The notes beneath the pieces were generated by a model. The model saw nothing but the letters and a program-made list of their open reading frames with translations. It ran no database searches and had not been told where the DNA came from. A DNA stretch of 64,000 nucleotides from Rapana venosa (taxonomy: Eukaryota > Mollusca > Gastropoda > Neogastropoda > Muricidae): positions 12,982,051 to 13,046,050 of the forward strand of contig CM054135.1 of assembly GCA_028751875.1 (NCBI GenBank). The letters are read 5' to 3'. Positions within the stretch are counted from its first letter, which is position 1. Every line of letters starts with the position of its first letter. The position numbers were made by a program, and so were the translations under genes. Positions 34,201-48,400 of this stretch are shown piece by piece.

Positions 34201-36317
34201 GACCTCTCTACAACAACTACCACACCACCACCAGACCTTCTACAACAAACCACACCACACCCAACCTTCTACACAACACCACACCACCCGACCTCCTAAA
34301 CAACTACCTACACCACCACCCAGACTCATCTACAACAACTACCACACCACCACCAAAACCTCTCTTACAACAACAACCAACCACACAGACAATCATAACA
34401 GTGAACCCAATAACAATATACACCACCATTACCCCAATAACAACTATCTCACCACAAGGACATATCTACAACAGTCATGCTTCTAACCACCATTTAACCA
34501 TAAAGCCATATTTGACAATTCCAACGAAAAAAGCACAGGCAAAGCAAAAGGCTTGAGATACAATTCAGGGCACACAAAGCAGCAGAGGTACAACACTGGT
34601 TACTGCTCTCCCTCTGCTTCACACAGATTTCCCTGGAGGCGGCTATCAGCAATCTACTTAATACTGGCTTGAAAATGGGTGTCTGTTATGGGAGTAGACA
34701 TTTTCCATTCACAACGTTAACCACACTGTTATCTTCTAAGCTATTGACTTCCATCATACTGCAGTTCTATAGTAACAGTTTTAGGCAATTTCTACTACAA
34801 AAAGACCGGTGTTTTAGAGCAGCCAGCAACTAGCAACAACAAAAGAACTTCTGGTCCCATTTTTGAAAGATCTACCTACGAGCCCCTCCATGTTACACTT
34901 CAGCAAACTCCCAGTGGGAATTCTCAAGTAACAGTGAAGAATACATACACGTGTGCACAAAATGCATGTGTGAACAAACACATGCACACACACACACACT
35001 CCATATCTCTAGCTTCACCAAATATATCTCATGTTCAAAGCTAAATAACTACACTGCTTAAAATTCCACAGACCACGGGATTATTCGTAACGATAATGTG
35101 ATGGGGATGAGTATTGACTAAATACGAAGCACAGCAATGAACAAGTTCACACAGATCATGCAAAACATGTCCATTTTCTCAATGCTGTTCAAAACTGGTC
35201 ATGCACAACTGATGATAAACTCTTCTCTTTAAAAAAAAAAAAAAGGCTTCAATCCATCCGGCATCAACTTTTAACATACTTACAAATTTTTTTTCATTCT
35301 TTGTCCTCCTTTCACCCTTTCGAAGGCAATTTGCCATCAGAAAAATTTACAAAAGAAATGTGGATACTGACAAAGAATTATAGATTGTAAGGCACAGTCC
35401 ATACACGTTACAAGAAACAAGAGGGACAAGTCACGTTCACTGTGAAGTGAGGTGGAAAAGGCACTTCATTGCTTTTGGGACATGCCAGTTTCTGTGAGAG
35501 AGAGGGAGTGAGTGAAATGGGGGGGAGAGAGACTGACACAGTATTAAAGATGAAAATGACTGATTCTGCTCTCAGTTCTTTTTCTCTTGTTCTTACTTAT
35601 CATTATTTGTTTCTTGACTTTATTTTTTTAGATATCAAATCAAGTTATTCTTTGTTTGTTGCTGATTTTAAAAAGCCTAAAATTTAAATGAATCTCTTCA
35701 TACTTTGAATTAAAAACGAATTTCTTCACTTTCACAAACACTTCTTAAAGAAGTATTAGCTAACCATCACATATTGATTACCCCCCCCCCCTCCAAACTT
35801 TTAAAAATAACTTTTTTTGTGTTTAAATGACACACACATATCCCTATATAAGCACATGTACATAAATCATGCATTCACAGAGAATAAACAAAACAAAAAA
35901 ACATAAAAGCCCACAGCTTTAACAACAGATCACTAACACACAATACAGCAAGTCACACAACAACTTATAGTAGAAGAGATGAGAGTAACATCCCCCCACC
36001 AAAACATTGTGCATTCAGGTACAAACACAGTAAGAGAAAACCTGTACATGCTCTGCAAGAGTTGTGCTTTGGAAGGACAAGGACAGTTGAGAGGACGAAG
36101 GCAGCACCATCCACAGTACATCGTCACACTTGGTAGATGTGAAACAACAGATACGCCCCTCAGAAATAAAACACAAACAGGTTTTACAGCCTCCAACAAT
36201 CACCTTCACAATCACTGCATTATGCGCTTCGACATCTATGTTTTTCAAACAGAAACATTTTCACCTCGTTTAGTTTTGTTTCATGTTGTTGATGGGCTCA
36301 CCAACCATTAAGGCCAC
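29711..36317. other. Intergenic, mostly unassigned
   Basis: AT-rich sequence with a GA array (31187-31252), a GA/CA patch (31289-31320) and ACC-rich minisatellites at 33.8-34.5 kb. A ttt/aaa bias suggests much could be transcribed UTR or plain spacer. No open frame here shows a recognisable domain. Confidence 0.45.
33788..34470. repeat. Nested ACC-rich minisatellites
   Basis: Outer units of about 50-60 bp with acaacagtgaccccaataac and accacaaagacat flank an inner array of about eight 30-39 bp units (cacccagacctctctacaac, aactaccacaccac) at 34050-34340. Copies decay at the right side of the inner array. Confidence 0.85.
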
Positions 36318-36560
36318 ATCAGAGCTGTCACCTCGGATGAGACTATAAACTGAGGCCCCGTGTGCGAACGCATGCAGCACATCTTGCGCACATGTTAAAT
36401 CCTGTTCCGCTTCTCGAAAGTGTAGGCCATTGTGTGCCGGTGTGAACAGATGACAAAATTTACAAAACTGCATACACATGGGGACTGGATGTAAAAAAGC
36501 ACATGAGTGCTTATTCCATTATCCTCGATATAAAAGAATAAATAAATAAATAAATTTCGA
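36318..36560 (+). mobile_element. SINE family B copy
   Basis: ggatgagactataaactgag, gtgtgcgaacgcatgcagca, gtaggccattgtgtgccggt, tail taaaagaataaataaataaa. Confidence 0.85.
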
Positions 36561-37018
36561 TAGCCCACATCAATATTCACTTAAAAATCCACTCCTAATC
36601 TCCTTAAATATCAAGCAACATCTACCTGAAAAAAGAAACCACACTACAGGACACAGTACCTTGATTATCTGATGCCTTTAGGCGAATAAAACCAGGCTGT
36701 GCTAAGGACGCCAGCCACTCCATTCAAATTCATCATGCCCAGATGACGAAAAAGCATAGGAAAACAATAACAAACATTTCAAACTAACCAACCTAAAAAC
36801 AACAACCACCACCAAACCCCAAACCAAAACCATATGAAATGCCTCACTGGCAAATCACATGCAGAATGGACATCCTGTGCCCATAACAGAATCTACAACA
36901 TCACTACCTGGACACCAGAGCAAAACGTTACAGGCAAACTGTCATATAACATGTTCAGAGAAAACTGTAGTTCAATGCTTTAAAAAACAAACAAACAAAT
37001 GGACTGGGAATACAGAAC

Positions 37019-37019
<1 letters not shown>

Positions 37020-37089
<70 letters not shown>

Positions 37090-37294
37090 CTAGAAGACAG
37101 AGACAAAGGGCGCGACAGAAAAGGATATTTTTAGCATAGAATTTGTAAAAGGTGAGAATGCTGCTTAAAGTGAAAGATCAGGGGACCAAGAGACATCAGA
37201 CACATCACAAGGACTATTAGAAGACATCAGCTGGAATTCTAAACATATTGTGTCACAAACATGGTTATCACAGTACCACCAAGAACACAGAAGA

Positions 37295-37369
<75 letters not shown>

Positions 37370-37370
37370 A
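37020..37370. repeat. Two GA microsatellites
   Basis: GA arrays at 37022-37085 and 37293-37366 in intergenic DNA. Confidence 0.9.
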
Positions 37371-37554
37371 AAAAGAGTGAAAGAGAGACACAAAGTGAAT
37401 ACCAATCCCATGAGTGATTTAATCTCTAGCGTCATACAAGATATGTATCAATCTGGTTAAGTTTCCTGTTTAACCCCAATTTTTTTTAAAACCAAAAGCA
37501 ACCTGAAAATCCATTTCATCAGTGAGATCTTTGTTTTGAAATGAGTGAGGTGTT

Positions 37555-37625
37555 TTTCACCTTCACCTATCCCATAGTTCCATGGGCCGTGGGGACACCA
37601 TTACAGATTTTGCCATGAGGTGTGC
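37555..37625 (-). mobile_element. Possible short LINE 3'-end fragment
   Basis: cctatcccatagttccatgg, ccgtggggacaccat and agattttgcc parallel the 3' end of the LINE at 52.0 kb. Weak match by eye. Confidence 0.35.
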
Positions 37626-38679
37626 ACTGCTTTCAAACGAGACAGAAAAATGAAATCACAACTTCTTTCAAAATGCAGAATGTAGTTGGTTCACAATCAA
37701 TGGAGGTGTCCTTTGAAGCCTGAACAGGGGCTCTGCTGGTATTCATGAAGCAGGCACAGCACCACAGGGAAGGGAAGGCAGCTGAGACACAAGCAAGCAT
37801 CACTTTTCTAATAGTAGTAGTAGTATAGCTCATTCAGTCCTCAGATCTGCTTTCTTTTAGGTAGTGCTTCCTCGTTTCTTGGTGTGCTTGTGTGTCTGTG
37901 TGTGTGTGTGTTTTGTGTGCGTGCGTGTGTGCATATGCATGTTTCTGAGTGTGCGTGTGCACGGACACACTGAGCATACATGTAAAATAAGTGAATCATA
38001 CAACAAAATACGAATCTGATATGAATGCTGACATACATAACAGATAAATCCACTGTAACAACAAATCTCTGCAACACAATGCATTACCAAAACTCAACAG
38101 ACAATTCATTAAACAAGAAATACCGCACAGAAAACGAGCACACATTCTGAATGGTAAGTATTCTGGCTGTAGAGCAGGCAGATAAAACCCCCACATAAAG
38201 TTGTGCCACATAGATATGTGCCAGCATTTCCTGATTTTGATCAATCTCATGGTGGTTTTTCTGGCCATAAATAGCAGGTCAAGTTCTGATTCCGGCTTCT
38301 TTGATAAATGAGATCAGCTGAAAACAATATTGCAAAAAAAATGTTATGTATTGCTATTATTTGTTCAAAAAAGCTTTAATTTAACTTTCAAAACAGTGGT
38401 GAGAAATCATTCTAATATTACCCTCCAAAAAGCCCCCCCATCAAAAACAAACCAACAAAACATTGCACAAAATATTTCATTGCGCTGTGCTCTCTTCATT
38501 TGTTCAGGTTGATGCAGCTCTGCACTCCACTCCTTCCAGCTATACATGATTGCACCAACACACACACATGCATGCACGAGAATATATGCAATCAGAAAAA
38601 GTTTCAAACATAACATTCCCCAACCAAAATGTTCAAACTCTGCACACTCAAATACAAAAACAAGCATGTCACTGATCCT

Positions 38680-39050
38680 ACAAAGAAGCAAGGCAGGCAG
38701 AAACAAGAAGAAAACAAGACATTCAGAACTGTCACAAATCCGGCAGAAACAAGAAGAAAACAGACATTCAGAACAGTTAGAAATCCAGCAGAAATCAGAA
38801 GAAAACAAGACATTCAGAACTGTCACAAATCCGGCAGAAATCAGAAGAAGACATTCAGAACTGTCACAAATCAGGCAGAAATCAGAAGAAGACATTCAAA
38901 ACTGTTAGAAATCTGGCAGAAATCAGAAGAAAACAAGACATTCAGAACTGTCACAAATCTGGCAGAAATCAGAAGAAAACAAGACATTAAAAACTGTTAG
39001 AAATCCGGCAGAAGTCAGAAGAAAACAGACATTCAAAAGTGTCACATATC
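38680..39050. repeat. About 46 bp minisatellite
   Basis: Roughly eight copies of agacattcagaactgtcaca, aatccggcagaaatcagaag, aaaaca. Open frames through it are repeats. Confidence 0.9.
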
Positions 39051-39799
39051 CAGGAAGCACTGGGGTATTGCAGAGCTAGTGAACAGATAGTTAACTCCAA
39101 CCTTTCTGTGCAGTCTCTCTTTTTCCATGCTCTTTAGTGATGCTGTCGAGTTTTCCAAGCTCTTTAAGTAGATGACAGAAAAGTATCAAAGGACTGATTT
39201 GTACAGAGTGGAGTTAAAAGATAGGATGCAACTGACTGATGTTTATGAGGATAAACTAGTTGTGATTTATACCAGAACTGTGCCTATATACATGTACAAA
39301 TCCTGTTTTGAGTGTGTGATGTATATTACACCGACTACAGCGAAAACTGATTACCATTCACCAATATACTGTTTTGATAAGACAATCCAAGGATGGTTGC
39401 ATGTGGCTCATACAATCTGCATGCCGCAGCCAAATAATGAAGTGCCCATACATTCTGTACAATGTACATCATGACAGTGTTCCATGCTGAGCAAATTCTT
39501 TCTATGATGATAACATCAGATACCACACAGACAGACAGGAGGAAGGACTGATCCAGAATGATAAAGGTGTTAATCCATCATTTTCAAGTTCAGAGCCCAC
39601 ACACAAAAAACACATCACACATCATGAGAACACACAGAGATCAGGTTGGTACAGAAACCAACACGTCCCTCCATTCTGATGAACAACAAACAACAGTGGC
39701 AAACTAAAACGGTAAAACTGTTCTGTTAACAAATCACTTTGACACACACACACAAACAGTGTCATTGCAGGAAAACTGAACAAAAGATTCAGCAGTTAG

Positions 39800-39805
39800 T
39801 TTATT
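39800..39805 (-). promoter_or_regulatory. Candidate polyadenylation signal of GPD2 (canonical end)
   Basis: AATAAA on the minus strand, about 390 nt after the stop of the 40196 exon. First such hexamer noticed downstream. Confidence 0.4.
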
Positions 39806-40195
39806 TCACTGGCAGGAAGTATATAAAATAAAATAATGACTGTACATAAACAGAGTGTTTTGATCACACTGTCCCCAGGATGGTTGGTTTGTTGTTGCTA
39901 AAACAATCTAACGACAGGGCCCAAGGGTGGCTGTGGCTAAAATCATCTCTACACCACCACTGCATTCCTACAGTGCCCGTTCATGACCTCAACTGAAAGC
40001 AGAAGCACAACAAGATGGGTCCTGCCTTCACCCTCGATCAACAAGAGCAGCTCTACATCCACGACACAACGTGACGAACAATGCTTTCAACAATGTTTCA
40101 GGATCCTATACCAAAGTTACAGTGCAAAGAGCACTGGAGGGGTGAGTATCTGCACAGAAGAAAGCGTGAGGCGGGTGGGTGGCTATGGCCTGTGG

Positions 40196-40324
40196 TCACA
40201 CGCCACCACCGCTGCGTTCCACGGGGATGGCCTGGGTGGAGGCGCCCTCTCTCTCGGCACTCAGCTGGGCAGCCATGGCAAACCTGGAGTTGCTGACCGT
40301 GCCTTCCTTCAGCGCCCGCATCAA
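40196..40324 (-). CDS. GPD2: GPD2 canonical terminal exon
   Basis: Phase 0 after acceptor gtggacag. It encodes [20 protein letters not shown] and ends [11 protein letters not shown] then TGA. This matches the conserved C-terminal tail of the family (helix after the second EF-hand and a final basic-Ser-Gly-Gly motif), so it is the ancestral last exon. Confidence 0.9.
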   Translation of the reverse strand: MMRALKEGTVSNSRFAMAAQLSAEREGASTQAIPVERSGGGV

Positions 40325-43300
40325 CTGTCCACAAAACACCAACAACACCACTTCACTTCACTTCACTTCACTTCACTTCAGTTCCTTCACACTGGTATCA
40401 CCAGTCTTCATGTTTGTGCAGTCTTTTATCAAAACCAAAACCAAAATAAAGGAAAAAAAGGGTTTCTGGAAATCAAACACACAAAAAAAGATTTCTGCTT
40501 GTGCTTTTATAATTTCACGTCCTTAAAATTCTAAGCGGAGAGACACAAAATGTTATGTTTATTGTCTAATCTTCTTTGTAGCTGCAACTGGTTGAAGTAC
40601 TGATTTTCTAGTTTACTTCATTGCCAATTCCTTGTTGACAAATCTGCATGCCATATTGAGGGGAGAGGGGCAGATATAATTATCCTTATTTTTTACTTTG
40701 TTACTATAACACTTTAGGGGACGGGATAGCTCAGTGGTCGGAGCACTCGCTTTCCCCCAGCCAAGTTAAGCAGCGTCGAGCGTGGTTACCTGTTGGATGG
40801 GTGACCGTTTGCCCGCCTTGGCTTCAGTACAGTTCCCCCAGTTCACCCAGCTGTAAATGGGTACCTGCCCTCTTTAGGGTCAGGGAAGGTAAAGCAGCGA
40901 GGGAGAGGAGATGGGCGCCGCCCTCAATATGCTGGCCTAGAGAAGTGAGGTCTCTGACGCCTCGCTCCCCTACGACCTTATAGGTTATGGGACTCCTTTA
41001 CTTTTTTTTTTTTTTTTTTTTTACTGTAACAAACCCAAATAGCTGATGAGCAATTGGAAAAAAAACCTTGTTCAAACTTCCTTCCCTCATTTTACAAAAT
41101 ATGTGTTACAAAGGCTCAATAAATCTACAGCCAAAATGACATAATAGCTAACCTGTACATAAAAAATAATATATAACAATTAATCTGAGCACAGAACAAA
41201 AAACTCATCATGGAGGCAGTACACAAGCAGCCTTCCATAAATAAAAGTCTACATGGTCATTAAGACAGGGAAGCTTTATGGTCAACAGAAAATATTTGTT
41301 AACTACTATTTCATAACTTTGGATTTGGGAGATTTTAACCTAAGTTTTACTAAATGTCAGTATCCGGATAACAAGCTTAATTAAGAAACGAGACAATCCA
41401 ACAGAAAATAACACATTCTGAACAGCAAACTTTTCATCTCACAGAAAATGAAATGGAATATTTGTCAAAACATCCAATGAAATGGCAGCAAGAAAAAGAG
41501 AAATAACTGTAAACACCATGCAGTCATGGAACACACCATGGTGATGATACTTTCCGTGACACAGCAGAGAAAGGCACAGCACCACTGCAGGGCAGTCCAC
41601 TCCAGTACATAAGCACCAGCCACTCACTGCTAGCTGACAGTGATAGTCACAATCTCCCACACTTCACTAAGCACATACCACATAAGAATCCTGAACAGTG
41701 TAAGACTGTGTTCACATGATTCTGTGAGGACTTTCTTTTTTTTTAAACAGGCATAAACATACATTAACATTACCTAGAAACTCCTTTGGAAACCATGTCA
41801 GCAGTTTACTACTGAACAAACTGGATACAGAAATAACAGGGAATTTCTGCTTTTGTTTATCTTAGATTGTTAATTAATGTTAGTCTACTTCTTTGTTTCC
41901 TGACGATTTTTATTTTGGGAAGGGGGGGTGGGGGGTAGGGGAGGGTGTTGCTTTTGAGGAAATAAGGATTGGTTGAAGCAGCTGCTATCCCCAGATATCA
42001 GCTGTGGTAGCTGCCACCCCAGGGAGAGGGTATATCTTCATTAGTCTGTTTCTGCGATCGAATAATTATAGACATCAGTAGCAGAGCTAATAGGTGGTGT
42101 TCTGTGAACGCTAGCTCGGAGCAGACACCATCAAACACCAACTGAAGTGACACGAGAGCAGTGCAGGGCCTTTCCAGGTGGTGGCCCTGGCTCCCTGTGG
42201 CCTATCATTGATACGCTCCCTGTGGACTTCTGACCCTCAGGATGGGACATGACAAGCTGTAGGAAAAAAGAGGGAGAAGAAGGAGAGGTAAGGAGAGGGT
42301 ATGACTCACAGTTGGATACCCAGTCAGAAGCAGATAGTGACATGTCACAGCGTACTGTTATTACACAATGAGAAAAACTCTGGTTTAAAGAAAACCAAGA
42401 GAAAAATATGGGAAGACTAAAGCTGCTCAGTAAAAAAAACCCTACTGAACAAACATCATGCAGAGAACAGTAAAACACCAACCATACAATAATTTTTCCA
42501 AAAATACAGAATGGCATGAAACCAAGCAGAAACTGAAACACATCTGAGCTGAACAACAGCAACCCGAATGACCAAACTGCGTTTCTCACATTCTACACGC
42601 ATCCTGGCCGTTTTCAGGCAGCAGCACAAAAGTGCCCCCTTTTCAAGCCAGTTGCCGGTTCCATCTGACTGCCCCCTCCCTTCATCACTTTGGCATCCAT
42701 CACACACACATGCACCAGGCTTTACTGAGCAGTTCCATGGACACTGGTCTTTTCTTCGTCCACCTGAATGACCCGGCTGGTGAGGATCTTGGCCACCCTT
42801 TTGTAATCTATGTCCTTTTCCTGCGGGTCTTGGGCGATGGTTCGCAGAGCGCTCAGGATCTACAGGGTGCAGACAAGACAAGACAAGACAAGACGAGGAC
42901 AGCAGCATGTCATCACCATCAGTCCACTGTTGAACTGCTCATTCTTTTTCTGTTTTTTGTTTTGGTTGGTTGTTTGTTTTGTTCCTTGGCTAGAGGTCCC
43001 AGGTTCACCAATGGTGAGACTTCCCCTATGCCACCGTTTTTGTCCATCATGAAGGAAGCTGCATTCCGACTTCGGAGAAACTCTTCATTCAGTTTGAAAT
43101 GTCTAGCAACAGTGTCTGCTTTGAGCATGCTGGTACACTGCTACTGCCTGAGAAAATAAAGATCAAGACAACAACAAAACACCCCCCCCCCAACCTTCCA
43201 TAGACATCCGCTTTCAAATCATTCTGTCATGTTTTCTGGTGGTCTCTGCTTTCATCAAGGTTAAAACCATCCTTGATTGTTCCTAGCCAGAGTAGCTCAT

Positions 43301-45381
43301 CTGTTTAGACACACTTAACATCCTACTTCTTCTTCTTCTTCCTTTTTTGTGTCATGTTTCTCCCAGGGGAGGTTTGACATTGATGAGCCTTCTCCATCTC
43401 TCTCTGTTTTGAGCTTCCTCCTTATTTGTGCCCTTTCTCTAAGATCATCTGCAATACAGGCAGCCCAGGTCTTGCTAGGTCTTCCCTTTGGTCTCTTTCC
43501 ATCCACTATGAAGTTCATTGCTCTTTTTATGATGTGGTGGTCTGCTTTCCGTTGAACGTGCCCAAACCAGCGCAGTCTATTGGTACTAGCTACAGACTTC
43601 AGATCATCAACTTTGCACATTCTCCATAGTTCTTCATTTGTGATCCTGTCTTCCCATTTGATCTTTGTCATGTAGCGTAGCATTCGGTTTTCACAGCTCT
43701 TCAACAAACGTTTGACGGTTTTACTTAACATCCTGCGCTGTTTGCAAAGCTTTAGACATGTTCAATGCCAAGCTACAAACTACCTACTGAGTTTGGAGGA
43801 GGGAGGGAGAGACAGAGGGAGAGTGAGAGAGAGAGAGAGGGAGACAGAGAGAGACAGAGACAGAGAGAGAGAAACAACAGTGAATGAGGACTCACCTGCA
43901 GAAACTCGCCCAAGTCCACCTGAGCATTACGATTGAGGTCCACTTCATTTAAAATGTCATGCAGCTGATTCTCCGACACCTTCTCTCCAATTTTCTGTTC
44001 ACACACACACATACACATTTAACATGAAATAGCTTTCCCCTTCAGGCCAAAACATCCTTTGTGTGAACAAATGTACACATGACACCATCGTACCTGTAAA
44101 TACATATACCTAAGCATGCATAGAAGAAAATCTCATAGTGTCTATGCCAAGAGAAATCAAGCCATGAAAAATTGTGAGACAACATATTTTTCTTTCTGTA
44201 TGCAAATCTTCTGCACATGGAATGATTCAACCAGAAAAATATTTGGTAAAAAAACCCCTGTAAAATGCTAGATTTTAACACCCCCCCCCCCTCCTCCGCC
44301 AACCCATAATAAATCAACAAAAAAAACCCTTTTCTGTCATGTTCCTTCAATTCATGCAAGTGCATGTTTTATGTTTGCATCACAATCAGAACAGTCTTTA
44401 GGAAAAGCAGGATTCTCTGGAATCATCAGCAAGAACTGTACCCATCTCTTTGTTAGTGCCTTTCTGTCCCTGTCTTTAAGCTGCGGGCAGTTACCCCTAG
44501 ACTACAGACAGGGTGACTGGGGGAACTACATCCAAACGAAGGCCACAGGACCTGTCCACCACCACTGTGTTGTCCTCATGAACAAACACACAACAGCAAC
44601 CAAACAATGACCCTTTCTTTGTTTTCCTCCTCGCCACCCATGACTGCACACTTCCTCCTCTGCCACTGACCTTAAAGTAACTCCTGAGGTCGTTGATGGT
44701 GACGAAGCCTTTGTCCTGGAAGTCCAGGGCCTTGAAGCGCTTGACGTACTGGTTGATCTCATCTTTCGTGAAGTTCAGGTGGGCTTCCGTCGTCTGCTTG
44801 ATATCCAGGCCCATCTCCCGTCTCAGGAACAAGTCAGCGTGCTCCATTTCTTCCTGGAAGTCCAGTGTCACAGCCGTTAACACCATAAAAATACATACCA
44901 GCCTTTCAAAGGGATATCCTTGTATCACGTATATCCAGATATATGATATCAACTATGGACTTGCATCAGCTCTCGCAGGATCCTGGCACTCACACATACA
45001 ACAGCATCAATAACAACTACAGCAGCAGTAGCAATGATGGTAATAATACTACTAATGATGATGATAACAATGATAATAACAGCAATAAAAATTATAACAA
45101 CTCCAGTGACGAATATGCATTTTTATTACTTTGCTCACCATAATTCATTAGCTTGGGAAATATCAGACAACATTTCTTCCACTGATCTATTGGGGGCAAT
45201 GAGGTTACTCCTGACAATTCACCAGCACTTCTGTCCTGCCTGTTTGTTTCGTATTAATCAAAGGCAAAATTTGTTTTTAATTAATCAAAGGCAAAACAAC
45301 ACCTTTTAAATGGTTACAATATCAAGCTCCTATGCAAACTTTATGAAGATGCATAGCAAAACTGAGGGGGAAGAGAGACAC

Positions 45382-45436
<55 letters not shown>

Positions 45437-48400
45437 AGGAAGCACATGGTAAACTAATGTTGCGACACTGTCCAACGTTCGGACCTTTTTCCTCTTTTCG
45501 TCCCAGCCCAGTTCTTGTCCCATGATGTCCACAATGCGGGGCAAAGGGGGTTTCCCCCGCAGCGTACACGTTTTATAAAAACCCGGGGAGTGCGGGGAGC
45601 CGCACGTCAATGGCTCACAGGGGGTATTCCCGCATGCTACTTTTACCGAACAATTTAACAACATATCTTGACAAAGGCTTTAATTAAAAAAATGGTAAGT
45701 ATTACTATAACCCGCACACACACATAAGCAAACAGATGAATACTTAACAGACAAGTAACACGGAAGATGTCTACATTTCTTTAAAAACCACATTCATGTT
45801 TGGGAAGATTTCTTAAACGCGATTCTCAAACAGCTTGAAACAAGACGACTCATTTTCTCTGAAAATCTACCCCTAAGATAAGGAAATCCTTCAGTAGCAC
45901 CATCCTTTTTTGATAAAAAAAAAAACCCCAAAACCCCCACATTTCTTTTTTTCTCTATTATCAATTCTCTTGAGTTCAGAAAATCTGCAAAGACATAGCA
46001 CGAATAAAATTACAAAATGTGACATTTCCTTTAAAGATGAAATAAATTAAGGAGTTGGAGACTTACAAAAGCAGTAAGCAAAGACCACAAAAGGTTTTCT
46101 ACTGTCTTAAGTACAAAAAAGTCTAACTTCTTGGTACTTTTTGTTTTCTTTTTTTGTTTTAAAGATTTCTGATATCCTTAATTTCTTTAAGCTAGCAACA
46201 ACAAAAAATCATGATTTTTCATAAGAGCAATACTGAAATCTGACCCAAACAGGCTTGCAGATGAAATACTTGTGTGAATGAGTAACAGTGATTCTTTACA
46301 GATTTTGACGATAGTACACAACAAATTACGAAGTAAAGTCAATCAAAAACACAAATATATCATTTTAAAAAAACCCAAAACAAAAGGTCTGGAAGATTCC
46401 CAAATCAAGCTACAAAGTTTTTTTTTTAAAAAGGGGGGGGAGCAAAAAAGTAATGACAAAAAAACAAAAAACCATTCATGCCCATTGTTTTCCCACAATC
46501 ATATCCAAAACTTTTTTACTGTTGAGGCATGTACTTTAATTGAGAGTCAACACACAGCACAAACCACGCACTTCACCATCAGTTTTAATTTAAAAAAAAG
46601 AACCAAAAAAAAAGGTGCCGCACTCGCGCACACACACACTTCAACAATAAATATTTGTTTAAAAAAAAAAATCCAGAATAAGAAAAATCCAGAGCAATAA
46701 TTATGGCACAAAACAAAACGATTCAAAGGATCCTGCCGCACCCTACCCGCCTTCAAAGTAGGCACTCACATGCACCCCCTTGCCCCCGGACCCCCCAGCG
46801 CTTGCCCCCTCAGGTTGCACCTTGGCCCCCTTTTAAGGCCTTGTCTCCAAGTGCCGCCAGGGGGCGGGGAACCGGGGGCACAAAGGGCGACCGACCTTCA
46901 GCTGCTACTTCTGCCAACACTTTGCCAAAGATGACTATTACTCCATGGGAAAAAATGGGAACTCAGTAGTTCAAGCCCCTTGCTCTTCCCCGGCTGGGTT
47001 AAAACCCTTTTAGTCCCCCCATCCGGCCCCACCGACAGTAACGGGGGCTGCTGCTAGATTCCAATACGACCGCAGCCGACAGTTGGTGCTGCCCACGTGG
47101 GCAGTACTTTTCCATCACACACAGACCTCGTGGTTTTCACAGTGTGTGTCTGAAAATTGGTGGGGCGATGCAGGGAGGGTGTCAGACGGTGCCAGTGATA
47201 AATTTAGACCACTAACATGCGTGTGGTGGGGAGGGAAGGAAGAAATAACAGCCTGCGACCGGAACGCTTTTAAATGGTGCAGCGTGTTGAAAAAAAAATC
47301 GCGTTTTCTTCAGTAGCACACGATTCATCTGATTAGCGAGACGATAAATTGAATGTTATTGTCTTGGAAGTAGAAACATTTGAACGAGAATTGTTAAGTG
47401 AGTCCGATATTAAACACTTACGAGGAAGAGGAGGAAGGAAATGCTGCAGTTAGGGAGAAGAGTGAGCCTGAAAATAATGTGCTACAGGGCACATTCCTGA
47501 CCTGTGCTACACACACGACTGTGGAGAAATTTGACCTCCTGGCCAGTCCGCGGCATAGACGCCTGAAAACGATGCCTTTTGACTGTTTTCTCATTATTAC
47601 CACATTTTGCTTTGAAACTGCAATGGCAGAAACGAACAGATATGCCGATAATGAAAATAGCAAGAAGGAAAATAAAATAGGTCTCCCGTCTGCCAAGGTT
47701 CGACAGGTGAGAGCAATGGGTACACCCCCCCACCCCACACACATCCATAATTTGTGCTTTTTGTGATGTGATGTGACTCTGTGCCACCACTACGACTACT
47801 TTAGAGACTACCAACAATAAAATTTTGTAGGGTTACAGAAGTTCTGTGTTGTTTCGAATTTGTCACACCTGTGCTGTGACACTGGTGACAGTGTGACAGT
47901 CATGTACAATAATACACTTCTGTACACTTAACAAACATGTGGTAGCACACACAGATATGAAGTACAGTATAAAGGTCACATGTTGATTGAATATGACTTG
48001 TTTTCAAAAGAAAAAATAGTTAAACAAAACTTCTGTCTCCTCAAGAAATACCATAAAACAACAGGTGCTATGGGGACATTGTGTGACACATCCTTGAAGT
48101 ACTATTGCACATAACCATTGGTAAACACATCAGCTGGGTATCACTTCCTTATTCGACACTAACATGCTTGAACTATTGTCAAATCCATGCAGGACTTGCT
48201 GTTTTATCATATATACCATATTTTTACCTGTGATTGGTGACATCCAGCTGCAAAACACCATGGCAAAAATGATCGTTTTTTAGCTCGTATTTTGTGTTTT
48301 TATGCATGACTGCTTGGGAAGTTCTTGTTCAAAATGGCTGACACTTCTTGTTGAAGGCATCAATAACTTTACACAGCTGTAAAAGTGGCAAATAAAACTC

